A program made the position numbers and the translations under genes. A stretch of DNA of 64,000 bases from Adiantum capillus-veneris. Its lineage: Eukaryota; Streptophyta; Polypodiopsida; Polypodiales; Pteridaceae. Below, one piece after another: positions 55,097 through 64,000 of the stretch. The DNA is taken from NCBI GenBank assembly GCA_014529385.2, contig CM043969.1, forward strand, positions 71,884,676 through 71,948,675, given 5' to 3'. The notes beneath the pieces are model-generated. The model was not told the DNA's origin, ran no database searches, and saw only the letters and a program-made list of their open reading frames with translations. How positions within the stretch are numbered: position 1 is the stretch's first letter; each line of letters opens with the position of its first letter.

Positions 55097-56748
55097 TCAA
55101 GTCGTGTCCTAAGTTGAAGGCCAAAGAGGCTAAGAAGAAAGAGGGTGGTTCCACTGCAAATGCTGGTTCCACTACAAATGCAGCCATTGTTGAGTCTTCT
55201 GTGAAAGGAGATTGTGATGCTGATGTTGATGCAGAATGGGCTTTTAGCGCAGAGTGCACTTACAATCCTGTTGTCCATGATGCATGCTTGTCAGTTGCTA
55301 CAGATTCACATGTGTGGTATTTCGACAGTGGTGCTACAAAGCACATTACCTCACATCGTGAATTGTTTACCTCTCTCGAGTCTATCCCTCATGGGAATTC
55401 AGTCACTTGTGCCAACAACGCCTCTTATCCAGTTCAGGGAGTTGGAAAGATTGTGCTCACTGCTGCTAATGGCAGTTCCTTCACACTTGTTGATGCACTT
55501 TATGTACCTGGGATCAAGAAGAATCTCTTGTCTGTATCCGCACTTGCTAGACTTGGACTTGTAGTCAAATTTGTGGATGACAGATGTACAGTTCATGATC
55601 TCAGTTTTGGTGATGAAATTGTTGCATCTGGGCTTTTGTGCCGTGGGCTGTATAAGCTCACTTTGTATGACAAGTGTGGACAAAATTTTGCAAATGCTGT
55701 TGCAGATTCAAGGGCTATTTCAGATGCAAAACTTTGGCATGCACGTTTTGGTCATCTGAATTTTGCCAGTTTGCTGCGTTTGCAAAAATCTGATATGGTT
55801 GCTTCTTTGCCGCCTCTTGAAGCACCTGTCAAACATGTTTGTGAAGGCTGTATTCTGGGTAAAATGCAGCGTTCTAAGTTTCCAAAGGATGGTTTAGTTA
55901 GGGCCACATGCAGGTTGCAGCTTGTGCATAGTGATGTTTGTGGGCCCATGCAAACTCCGTCCTTGGGCAATTACCTGTACTTCGTGACTTTCATTGATTA
56001 TTACTCCAGGCATGCATGGGTATTTCCTCTTAAAGCGAAGTCTGAAGTTTTTATGTGCTTCAAACAATTTTTGGCTATGGCTGAAAATGTCTCAAAATGT
56101 ACTATGGGCACCCTCCGTTCCGATCGAGGGGGGGAGTATATGTCTCATGAATTTAATGCATTTCTGGCTAGTCGTGGGATAAAACACCAATGTACAGTGC
56201 CTTATACACCTCAGCAAAATGGTGTTGCTGAGAGGAAAAACAGGTCACTAACGGAAATGGCACGATGTATGGTCAAAAGTCAAGCTTTGCCGCATTCTTT
56301 TTGGCTTGAGGCCATCATGTGTGCCACTTATGTACTTAATAGGTGTCCTACGAAAGCTTTGCAGTCTATTACTCCATATGAAGCATGGCATGATAGAAAA
56401 CCTTCTATTGAGCACATGCGTGTTTTTGGCTGTTTGGCATATGCTTTGGTGCCACAAGTGCAGCGCAGAAAATTGGATGATAAGGCTGTCAAATGTATTT
56501 TTGTTGGTTATAGTGCTGAAAGCAAAGGTTACAGGTTGTATCATCCGCAAACAAAACGTATTCTGGTTTCACAGGATGTAGTGTTTGTGGAAGACTCTGT
56601 TCAGTCCTTGCTGTCATGTACTAGAGACAGTAATGTAAGCTCACAGGACATTTATGACACTTTGTTGCCTCTTTTCAGTGGTGGAAATACGAATGTAAGT
56701 TCCAATGAGGCAAATGTACAGCCTATGGGGTTTCTGAAAATGTTTTAG
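55060..56748 (+). CDS. Copia Pol, first part: zinc knuckle, protease, integrase
   Basis: This frame begins in the CCHC knuckle (CHYCKANDHLIKSC). The aspartic protease site WYFDSGATKHITS is near residue 88. The integrase has the His-Cys zinc site (LWHARFGHLNF with CEGCILGKM) and the catalytic residues in HSDVCGPM, TLRSDRGGEYMS and NGVAERKNRSL (D-D-E). The GAG-pre-integrase region lies between. The frame closes at 56,748 through loss of one G in a G run near 56,727; reverse transcriptase continues in another frame. The integrase joins cDNA to host DNA in the nucleus. Confidence 0.93.
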   Translation: MRCHYCKANDHLIKSCPKLKAKEAKKKEGGSTANAGSTTNAAIVESSVKGDCDADVDAEWAFSAECTYNPVVHDACLSVATDSHVWYFDSGATKHITSHRELFTSLESIPHGNSVTCANNASYPVQGVGKIVLTAANGSSFTLVDALYVPGIKKNLLSVSALARLGLVVKFVDDRCTVHDLSFGDEIVASGLLCRGLYKLTLYDKCGQNFANAVADSRAISDAKLWHARFGHLNFASLLRLQKSDMVASLPPLEAPVKHVCEGCILGKMQRSKFPKDGLVRATCRLQLVHSDVCGPMQTPSLGNYLYFVTFIDYYSRHAWVFPLKAKSEVFMCFKQFLAMAENVSKCTMGTLRSDRGGEYMSHEFNAFLASRGIKHQCTVPYTPQQNGVAERKNRSLTEMARCMVKSQALPHSFWLEAIMCATYVLNRCPTKALQSITPYEAWHDRKPSIEHMRVFGCLAYALVPQVQRRKLDDKAVKCIFVGYSAESKGYRLYHPQTKRILVSQDVVFVEDSVQSLLSCTRDSNVSSQDIYDTLLPLFSGGNTNVSSNEANVQPMGFLKMF

Positions 56749-56822
56749 AACAGCCTATTACTGATGCAGATGTACATGATGTACTTGATGAGGAAAGGGC
56801 TGAAAATGAGCAGGCTAGAGGT

Positions 56823-58502
56823 ATGCCAAAATGGCTGGTGCACACTTTGCGTGACAGTAAATTGGATGCACCTTTATCTAGTCGTACTCGTTCAGGCTCT
56901 CGCCATGCATCTTATGCATCAGATTGTTATGCTTTGGCTGTGTCTAGTTTACATGATGTTGAGGAGCCTCTGTCTTTTGATGAAGCACAGAATTCAGAAA
57001 ATTGGATTGCTGCCATGAAATCAGAATATGATGCACTTATAGAGAATGACACATGGACTTTATGTGATTTGCCTCCTAGCAAAAAGGCCATTGGTACGAA
57101 GTGGGTTTACAAGTTGAAACGCAAGCCGGATGGTGAGATCGATCGCCATAAGGCTCGACTTGTTGCAAAGGGTTATGCACAACAAAAAGGCATAGATTAT
57201 GAAGAGACTTTTTCTCGCACTTGTCGTATGACTACTGTGCATTTTCTATGTGCATTGGCAGCTCATTTTGGTTGGGATGTACATCAATCAGACATTGTTA
57301 CTGCTTTCTTGAATGGTGACATATTTGAGGAAGTTTATGTAACGCAGCCTCGCGGTTTTGTCATAAAAGGACAAGAGGACAAAGTGTGCAAATGTAAGAA
57401 GGCTTTGTATGGGTTGAAGCAATCTCCTCGTGCTTGGTATGAGAAAGCTGACACTCATTTGGTTAAACGAGGCTTTCGTAACAGTCCAACAGAAAGCACA
57501 TTGTATGTAAAGCGTGAGGATGATGTATTTCTCATTGTGGTTCTTTATGTTGATGATTTGCTGATCACTGGACCAAATGAGAGACATATTGCTGAATTTA
57601 AGGCTGATTTGAATGGTACTTTCAAGATGAAAGATTTGGGGCTGTTGCATCATTACTTGGGTATACAGTTTAAGCAGTGTGATGGTGGTATTGCCTTGTG
57701 TCAGAAAAGTTACATAGAGACATTGCTATGTAAGTTTGGACTTGAGGATTGCAAACCTATTGCCACTCCCATGGAAACAGGTTTGAAGTTGAGTCTACAT
57801 GATGCTGGCGATCCTGCTGATGTCACTCTTTACCAAACTGCTGTTGGCTGCCTCATTTATGTATGCAACACGAGGCCAGATATTCAGTTTGCAGTCTCGC
57901 AGGTCAGCAAATTTATGCATAGCCCAGGGTCTAAGCATTGGCAGGCTGTCAAGAGGATTTTCCGCTACCTTAGTGGCACTTTACATCTTGGCTTGTTTTA
58001 TCCCAAGGGGGGATCATTGCCGCCAGACTTACATGCTTTTTCGGACTCAGATTGGGCTGGTTGTTTTGACACGCGAGTGTCCACAAGTGGTTTTTGTTTC
58101 ATGCTTGGCAGTTCATGTATATCATGGTTGAGCAAGAAGCAACCTACTGTGGCCACTTCGAGTTGTGAGGCTGAGTACAGGGCAATCTTTACAGCTACGG
58201 TTGAGTGTGTATGGCTCAGACGCCTTATGGCTGACTTGGGTGTTGGACAGGACACTGCCAACACTATCTACACTGACAGTCAGAGCGCATTGGCAGTTGC
58301 GAGGAACCCAGTTTTTCATGCTCGCACAAAGCACATTGAGGTGCATTACCACTATGTCAGGGAGAGGCTCTCAGCAGGAGAGATCAGCTTGGCTTATGTG
58401 CCAACACAGGACAACCTTGCAGATCTTTTCACAAAGGCATTGTCTCGTGAGAAGCTTGAAGCTTTCCGCAAAGCTTTGGGCTTACTCCCCTTTGTGGACT
58501 GA
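56823..58502 (+). CDS. Copia Pol, second part: reverse transcriptase and RNase H
   Basis: The reverse transcriptase starts at WIAAMKSEYDALIENDTW and GTKWVYKLKRKPDG. It carries the catalytic YVDDLLI, ALYGLKQSPRAWY and the conserved CLIYVCNTRPDI block. RNase H follows with DSDWAG, SCEAEYRAI and HIEVHYHYVRE. It ends normally at 58,502, 75 bp before the 3' LTR. No stop or missing key residue is seen. Together with the upstream frames it gives a full-length Copia Gag-Pol apart from two single-base breaks. Confidence 0.95.
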   Translation: MPKWLVHTLRDSKLDAPLSSRTRSGSRHASYASDCYALAVSSLHDVEEPLSFDEAQNSENWIAAMKSEYDALIENDTWTLCDLPPSKKAIGTKWVYKLKRKPDGEIDRHKARLVAKGYAQQKGIDYEETFSRTCRMTTVHFLCALAAHFGWDVHQSDIVTAFLNGDIFEEVYVTQPRGFVIKGQEDKVCKCKKALYGLKQSPRAWYEKADTHLVKRGFRNSPTESTLYVKREDDVFLIVVLYVDDLLITGPNERHIAEFKADLNGTFKMKDLGLLHHYLGIQFKQCDGGIALCQKSYIETLLCKFGLEDCKPIATPMETGLKLSLHDAGDPADVTLYQTAVGCLIYVCNTRPDIQFAVSQVSKFMHSPGSKHWQAVKRIFRYLSGTLHLGLFYPKGGSLPPDLHAFSDSDWAGCFDTRVSTSGFCFMLGSSCISWLSKKQPTVATSSCEAEYRAIFTATVECVWLRRLMADLGVGQDTANTIYTDSQSALAVARNPVFHARTKHIEVHYHYVRERLSAGEISLAYVPTQDNLADLFTKALSREKLEAFRKALGLLPFVD

Positions 58503-58566
58503 TCCTGTCCTCAGGGCATGGCACTTCCCTTTACTCATGTGCGAGCTCTCGTTCACCGCATCACTC

Positions 58567-58577
58567 CAGGGGGGATT
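58567..58577 (+). promoter_or_regulatory. Copia polypurine tract
   Basis: CAGGGGGGATT directly before the 3' LTR, the primer site for plus-strand DNA synthesis. Confidence 0.75.
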
Positions 58578-58804
58578 TGTTACCATATACATGTGGTAGT
58601 GATGTGTGTGAACACACTAGGACCGCCGGGGCATTTTTTCCCTCTTTAGGAGGTTTTTTCCCCCGTGCATTGTATATACGCCCATCACTCTAGGGCTAAC
58701 TATCTTTCCATTGCACACTAAGTAACACACTCTCTATTGTGTGCCTTGAGCTTCCTTCGTCTTCTCCAAGCTGTGTGTGTTTCTCTGCAACCCTAATTCC
58801 AACA
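58578..58804 (+). repeat. Copia 3' LTR
   Basis: Same 227 bp as the 5' LTR; followed by the ATATT target duplication and then Gypsy sequence. Confidence 0.95.
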
Positions 58805-58809
58805 ATATT

Positions 58810-60169
58810 GCTCATGTTGCTAGGAAGCACAATGAAGTAGTTGATGCACTATCATGATGGCCAAGGGCCAATGCGGTGTCCATAGCAACTCACAATGATC
58901 TATCTTCCATGATAGATGAGTATGCTACCGCCCCCAATTTTAAAGATGTAATTTCAGCCCTTGCCTTAGGGAAGAAAGAAGAACCATTCAATTTGTAGGA
59001 TGGTTATCTTGTCCATGGAAATTGGCTATGTGTTACTCACTCTCTTTGCAATAAAGTAAAGTATGAGTCCCATGCTCTTCCCTATGCGGGGAATAGAGGG
59101 ATTCAACCTACTCTTTGAGGAGTAGAGACGTATTTCTATTGGCCTGCTATGAAAGTGGAAATACAAGAGTATGTTTCCAAATGTGTGGTATGCCAAAAGA
59201 CCAAGAATGATACTGGGAAGCAACCTGGATTACTCCAGCCATTGCCAATTCCTAATTCACCATGGGAGAGCATATCCATGGATTTTATCTTTGGATTTCC
59301 CACGTCTATCCATGGGAATACGGGAATATGGACGATAGTAGACATGTTTAGCAAACAAGCACATTTCATACTTGTCAAAAAGACTACCAAGGCACACCAA
59401 ATGGAAACCCTCTTCATATCCAAAATTTTTAAACACCATGGCTTGCCAACATCAATAGTGTTGGATAGAGATCCTTGAATGACCAATAATTTTTGGAAGG
59501 GTCTCTTTGAGAATCTAGGTACACGGCTAAATTTCTCTTCCGCCTATCACCACAAACGGATGACCAAAGTGAAATAGCCAACCTTACGATTCTTGATCTA
59601 CTCAAGACTTATGTTACAGAAGTAGCTCAATGTGCCCAATGGGAGAAGTACTTACCTCTTGTAGAGTATGCATACAATAACATTGTCCATACCACTATAG
59701 GGAAGGCTCCTTTTGAAATCATTGAGGGAAGACCTAAAAGTCCCTTGCTATTCAAGGTACACTGAAAGATCTTTGCCGCCGCTGATGACTATAGCAAAGA
59801 TCTACAAGAATATTTTCAAAAGATTAAGGAGGCTATATCCATCTCCCAACAAAGGCAAAAGGCTGCGCTGACAAGCACAGAAGGGCCTTAGCCTTCAAGG
59901 AAAATGATTGGATCCTACTCAAGTTTCCCAAGGCTCGATTGAGGCAAACTACATGCAAAAATCCTACACACCACCAAAAGTATTATGCTAAGTTAGGAAA
60001 AAGATACTATGGTCCTTTCTCAATCTTAAAACCAATCAATGAGATGGCCTATCAACTCAAGTTTCCCAACCATTGGCTCATTCACAATGATTTTCATGTG
60101 AGTCTACTCAAGCCTTACAAAGACGAGCCACCAAAAGAACCAATAATTGACACGAAGACAAGGTACTAA
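58810..60169 (+). pseudogene. Gypsy RNase H end and integrase remnant (right part)
   Basis: Reading resumes exactly after the Copia target duplication with AHVARKHNEVVDALS, the RNase H-integrase linker. The integrase zinc site survives in part (CVVCQKTK near 59,173). The catalytic regions SMDFIFGFP (near 59,281) and VLDRDP followed by a stop (near 59,478) are recognisable. The C-terminal piece at 59,939-60,169 (GKRYYGPFSILKPINEMAYQ, HNDFHVSLLKPY) matches the usual Gypsy integrase tail; no chromodomain is seen. Several in-frame stops and frameshifts make it non-functional. Confidence 0.88.
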
Positions 60170-60643
60170 GCCATGGTAAAATTATTCGATGGTATCTTAT
60201 TAAATTTAAAAACTATCCTTTTGAAGATACTAGATGGATGTAAGGAACACAACTTAAGGATAGTATGAACCTTGTCAATGCTTACAATGCTACAAATATA
60301 AATGCTTTCTAATTGAACAATGTTTTTGTCTTATAAGACTAATCCTCTTTTGTGCACAAATTTAAATAGTACGCATACTTATAATCATGTTTGTGATGAC
60401 GACGTCACTCAAACACCAAGTAGAATTTGTCACTCTACTTTAGAAGTATGATATGGACTAAAGAGAAGGAATGCTTGCGGCAGCTAAGTCTCCCAAGCAC
60501 CAAATGGACTAGTCATCCATTCTAGAAAGATATCATAGGGTAAAAATGGATCCTCTATCCGCTAAGAAATGTAAACTAATGACTAAGAATTTATCTCTTC
60601 TACCTCATAGTCGAGGACAACTATGGTTTCAAGAGAAAGTTAA
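60170..60643. other. Gypsy 3' non-coding region
   Basis: The stretch between the integrase end and the 3' LTR shows no open frame of interest. It ends in the short purine run AAGAGAAAG used as a primer tract. Confidence 0.55.
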
Positions 60644-61325
60644 TTTCATAAAATATAATATCTACCTATTCCAAACAGACTTTCTCATATTGAACTGATC
60701 GTTTAATATGGGGGAGATGAATGGGGACAAGAGGTAGAATATAGACATGTGCATATAATGGAGCTTAGAATACCTTAGGGTTAGCTTCATTAAAGACCTC
60801 CAAAGGTTAGTGTTAAAAGTCCTTAGACCTAGGATCTTAAGCAAGCTGGGGCTGACCTTGAGGTGGGAACCCTACCCAAGATTGAAGTGCTTGTCGTGCT
60901 TGCTCACTAAAGTGATTAAGGTGTTTGTGGAAACCTTGCCCAAGCTTGAGGTGTTTGTCATGCTTAAATGACTAAGGTGCTTGAAGTGTTCAATTCAAAC
61001 ATGATCTCTCAAGTGACATAAAATATTGTCATGCTTAAATGACTAAGGTGCTTGAAGTGTCCAATTCAAACATGATCTCTTAAGAAGCGTAAAAGACACA
61101 TGTCAAGATCCTCCCCATTTTTCTCTCATGACGTGCTTGAATCCTATTGGATAGACTTTAAAGGGGTCCAATGAGAATTTAGATGCATTTAAATAAATAG
61201 TTAAGCTCTTTCTCTTAAAGAGGGAAAAGAGGACACTTGTCCAAATGATATAATTAAATAATACATGAGAGAGAGAGAGAGAGCGACCGAGCATGAGAGG
61301 GGGGACTGATTTGGGCATCCTTGTT

Positions 61326-61402
<77 letters not shown>

Positions 61403-62068
61403 TGATGGTGTGAAGCAAAGAACTCCATCTCCTTCTCCAAGATTGAGAAGTTGAGAACCTACACCAACAACTCTTGGCTATGGAATACAAATCTAACCAA
61501 GGGCCAAGCTTCAATGGTATGCACATTTTCTCTACCATCTATATTACTATGATAAGCTAAGCTACAAGAGTAATCTATGGTGACAAAGTACTTCTTTCTC
61601 GTATGTTAATTCTTCTTCGTCTTCCCTACCTTCATTCCCTGCTAGCTCTCTCCACCTTTGAAGGTGTTTGAGGTCTTGGGACTGAGGCTAGGGACAAGTT
61701 AATTATTTCATTAAGTTGAGTAAGGGCATAATTTCAATGCACGAAGCTTACCATCTTCATTGAATCAATTAAGTCTTAAGGAACACAAAGCTTGTAATGC
61801 CACGTCTCTCATTATGGGAGAATCTGTAATACAAAAGCCTTTTGGAGGGGGGATCTGCTCCAAGTAAATCCGGTCCTCAACTATGGTCAAATTCTCTAAT
61901 TCTCTCTCTTGCAAAGTATTGTTCATGCCAAGCTAATTAGGTATAATGAATATGTTGCTATCTATCATCAAGTCTTCTCTTTATGCTCTTGAAGAATTCT
62001 CTTAAAAATGATCACTATAGTTATTTTAATTCCACTACTTTCCATGTTACAAGTCCAATTCCCTTACA
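60644..62068 (+). repeat. Gypsy 3' LTR
   Basis: It is diverged from the 5' LTR by scattered substitutions and by microsatellite length: GA tract about 61,265-61,283, CT about 61,331-61,366 and CA about 61,367-61,400. The first dinucleotide is TT instead of TG. It ends CCCTTACA. The divergence shows this element is much older than the Copia inside it. Confidence 0.85.
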
Positions 62069-62072
62069 TGTG

Positions 62073-62580
62073 ATTGGATTTTCATGACTGAGATGAGTTT
62101 CTATTTTATCAAACTTAGAGCATACCCTGCATTTTGTGGCCACAAGCATGCTGCGTTGTTGCATGTATTCATATACATATCCAAGCCTTTATGATTCTTG
62201 CACTTCATATAGTATGAAGAAGATGTATTATTTGGGGAGAGAAGCTCTACTTCATTTGTGAAGGGAACATTTTGTAATAAGACATCGAAAAAGAATCCCT
62301 CTATTTGGTGGCTTGGGTCGTACTCTGTGAACCTGACAAGGCATTAAAACATGACAAAAGTGTTGTTATATGCATCACAAAAGCCTTCTATAGGTGTATG
62401 CTCATTTGGCTTAAGAAATTTGTACTTTTTATGGTACTCATAAAATGTGATACTTCCAAGATGTAATGGCCTTGCACAATATAGATAGATTGCATGCATG
62501 ACTATAGTCCGGCTAGGAGACACCAACCTTTGATGAAGTGATGGCGAGGAGGAGTCAATGTATTCAACACATTTATCTCC
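62073..62580 (-). pseudogene. PIF1-like helicase remnant, N-terminal extension
   Basis: The minus strand reads AIYLYCARPLHLGSITFYEY then, after a break, TEYDPSHQ and DVLLQNVPFTNEVELLSPNN. The order (Y..RP..L....(L/F)Y(E/D)(F/Y)...Y followed by EKFFY.LLL.NVPFR.E.ELL) matches the region just ahead of the helicase domain in PIF1-type helicases from Helitron-like elements. It points towards the helicase core at 48,633-47,313, confirming that Gypsy DNA split one gene. Stops and frame changes make it dead. Confidence 0.7.
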
Positions 62581-64000
62581 TTGTGGTAATACGTATATTC
62601 AGACAATTAATTGCTACTTTTATTAGTTGGCTTTGAAAATATTGTGGTTGCAATTAGGCTGAGCTTGGCTTGCTTGGCTTGGAGGAGGATAGTGGGATGA
62701 TATGGAACAACATTTTGGTGTTCGTAACTAGGGAAATAGTAAAGCCATTATGCAGTACAATGATCCATAGTTGAAGTTGTACTAAGTTGTGTTTCAAATG
62801 GAAAACCGTATTAACACACTTTTCCTTATCCCATCACTTTGCAAATTCCCTACACTTGTGTGTTTGTTTTGTAATAACGAGGTTCCATAGCTCGCATGAA
62901 AAACCATCTTGTGATTTTAGCCTTAAGGAAGCTTCACTATCTAGTTTGGGAAACATAATCAACAATGAATTTCAAGAGAAAATGTGGGAGTTTTCTCCGA
63001 TGCCACGATGGAGTACTTGTCATTGTTGATGGTAGGTTGTAATAAATAATTTGCTTAACTGCATCTTGGAGAGATGCATTCTGGTGAGTTCGCTTTTAGT
63101 TAACGATGTCCCTTTGTAGGAATGTATTGTTCACTAAGTTTGCAATCATGATATCTTGTAGTTGGTATATCATGAGAAAGTATGGATTGTATAACGTGTA
63201 TTGTCACCCTCATTCTAATGTTCTCACTGAAGCCCATTTCACCTTGGTAGAGAAGGAAATATGCCTGACTCCATTATGATGTCCTTAGCATTGGGCTCAT
63301 GGGTTGGTAGTCCATTGTACTGAAAAGTGATTGACTGCTTGCTCAGCTGAGAGGTATCACGTATTTGTATGGAACCAAACTCATGTGTGTCTTTTGTAGT
63401 AAATGCAGTTCTCTTTGCTATGGTGTACCAATTCTGCAAAATTCCAATTTTGCATTGAGCCTCTACTTGCTACATCAATTTTAATGGATCGCTCTTGTAG
63501 TGGTTTCTATAATGATATTTTCAACAATTGGCGGTGTGGTGACAATTCACATATGGATGTCTTCTTGTTAGGTTCCTTATCAATGACCTTTACTTCTTCA
63601 GAATTGGGTTGTTGTTTATATTGTGCACTTGTTCAGAATTGGGTTGTTGTTTATATTGTGTGCTAATGTTGTTGCTAGTGTTGTGTTTGTAAGGTGTGAA
63701 GTTGAGTGACACATATTCAAGCTCATTGACTAGCATATTAACAGATTGCCAAGTAATGATCTTCTATCAAGCAAACCTTTTTCAACCACAGCTGTTGTGG
63801 AGATGACACTAACCGTGATGTTGATGACACTAAGGAGATGCACAAGAAGTTGGTTTGCGTTTACGGTTTACTCGAGTTGCAAGATAACAACATTGGTTTT
63901 TCTTGGGCTTCTTTGGCAACTTGGACAATGAGTCCAATGTATTGTGATACCAAGGATTGTAGCTATTTGTATATTAAGGTTGCATATGCAAATTTTGTAT
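62581..64000 (-). other. Probable upstream part of the same decayed element
   Basis: Minus-strand open pieces such as 63,239-63,439 (FGSIQIRDTSQLSKQ, GLPTHEPNAKDIIM) may be earlier parts of the helicase transposon, but I do not recognise them firmly. A 35-bp direct duplication (CAGAATTGGGTTGTTGTTTA) occurs at 63,599 and 63,634. No intact gene is seen. Confidence 0.35.

Larger units (their letters stand above)
53629..58804 (+). mobile_element. Young Ty1/Copia LTR retrotransposon, 5,176 bp
   Basis: The two 227-bp LTRs (53,629-53,855 and 58,578-58,804) show no difference by eye. The ends are TGTTAC...CCAACA. A 5-bp target duplication, ATATT, lies at 53,624-53,628 and 58,805-58,809. The interior encodes gag, zinc knuckle, protease, integrase, reverse transcriptase and RNase H in Copia order. 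Only two single-base breaks occur, both in short homopolymers, and all key catalytic residues are present. It inserted in the same orientation inside the RNase H region of the older Gypsy element. Identical LTRs mean a very recent insertion. Confidence 0.96.
48634..62068 (+). mobile_element. Degenerate Ty3/Gypsy LTR retrotransposon, with a nested Copia
   Basis: Two related LTRs (48,634-50,098 and 60,644-62,068) bracket gag, protease, reverse transcriptase, RNase H and integrase remnants in the normal Gypsy order. A tRNA-iMet-type primer site, TGGTATCAAAGC, starts at 50,100. The short purine stretch AAGAGAAAG precedes the 3' LTR. TGTG lies outside both ends (48,630-48,633 and 62,069-62,072), consistent with a 4-5 bp target duplication. 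Without the Copia insert the element is about 8.3 kb. The coding region has many stops, frameshifts and a damaged polymerase site, so it is dead. It inserted into the PIF1-like helicase sequence. Confidence 0.9.

Overview
This is a nuclear window from a land plant, most likely a seed-free plant such as a fern. The evidence is a spliced UDP-glycosyltransferase with a plant PSPG box, decayed PPR repeats, an ARABIDILLO-type armadillo fragment, a DUF7869 protein, and plant-type Copia, Gypsy, MULE and Tourist elements with long CT/GA microsatellites. The species is inferred, not shown. Most of the window is mobile or decayed DNA, and only one ordinary host gene looks intact.

Region 1 (1-13.9 kb) is a host-like region. 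It holds PPR remnants (1.3 and 3.4 kb), a 322-bp MULE-type MITE with a 10-bp target duplication (3.9 kb), the two-exon UGT gene (4,660-6,413, minus), a Tourist-like MITE with a TTA duplication (6.85 kb), a broken cupin gene (9.5 kb), a one-repeat ARABIDILLO fragment (10.2 kb), and microsatellites.

Region 2 (about 13,878-46,846) is the most unusual part. It looks like one very large element of about 33 kb. A perfect 16-bp inverted pair, AAGACCATATTAGGTA, bounds it, with TTGT on both outer sides. Inside is an intact 1,075-codon gene with a DUF8039-like start and a DUF7869 domain carrying candidate acidic catalytic residues (minus strand, next to the left end). Then come more than 10 kb of tandem repeats built on TTGGACAAGTGGTGGACCTT, a ParB/sulfiredoxin-like gene that appears to splice across a repeat-filled intron into a SET domain exon, and two FCP1/NLI-type phosphatase-like genes. 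The motif arrays run forward in the left arm and almost entirely reverse in the right arm (from about 40.2 kb). I see them nowhere else in the window. I infer a giant DNA element with subterminal-type repeats and chromatin-related cargo; this is a hypothesis.

Region 3 (46.85-64 kb) is a decayed minus-strand PIF1-like helicase of transposon type. A degenerate Ty3/Gypsy element (48,634-62,068) splits it, and that element is itself split by a young Ty1/Copia element (53,629-58,804, LTRs identical by eye, ATATT target duplication). The insertion order is therefore helicase, then Gypsy, then Copia.

Many frame breaks in otherwise good coding sequence are single-base changes in homopolymers, and parts of the repeat array look ragged. 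Some apparent pseudogenisation may be long-read assembly error.
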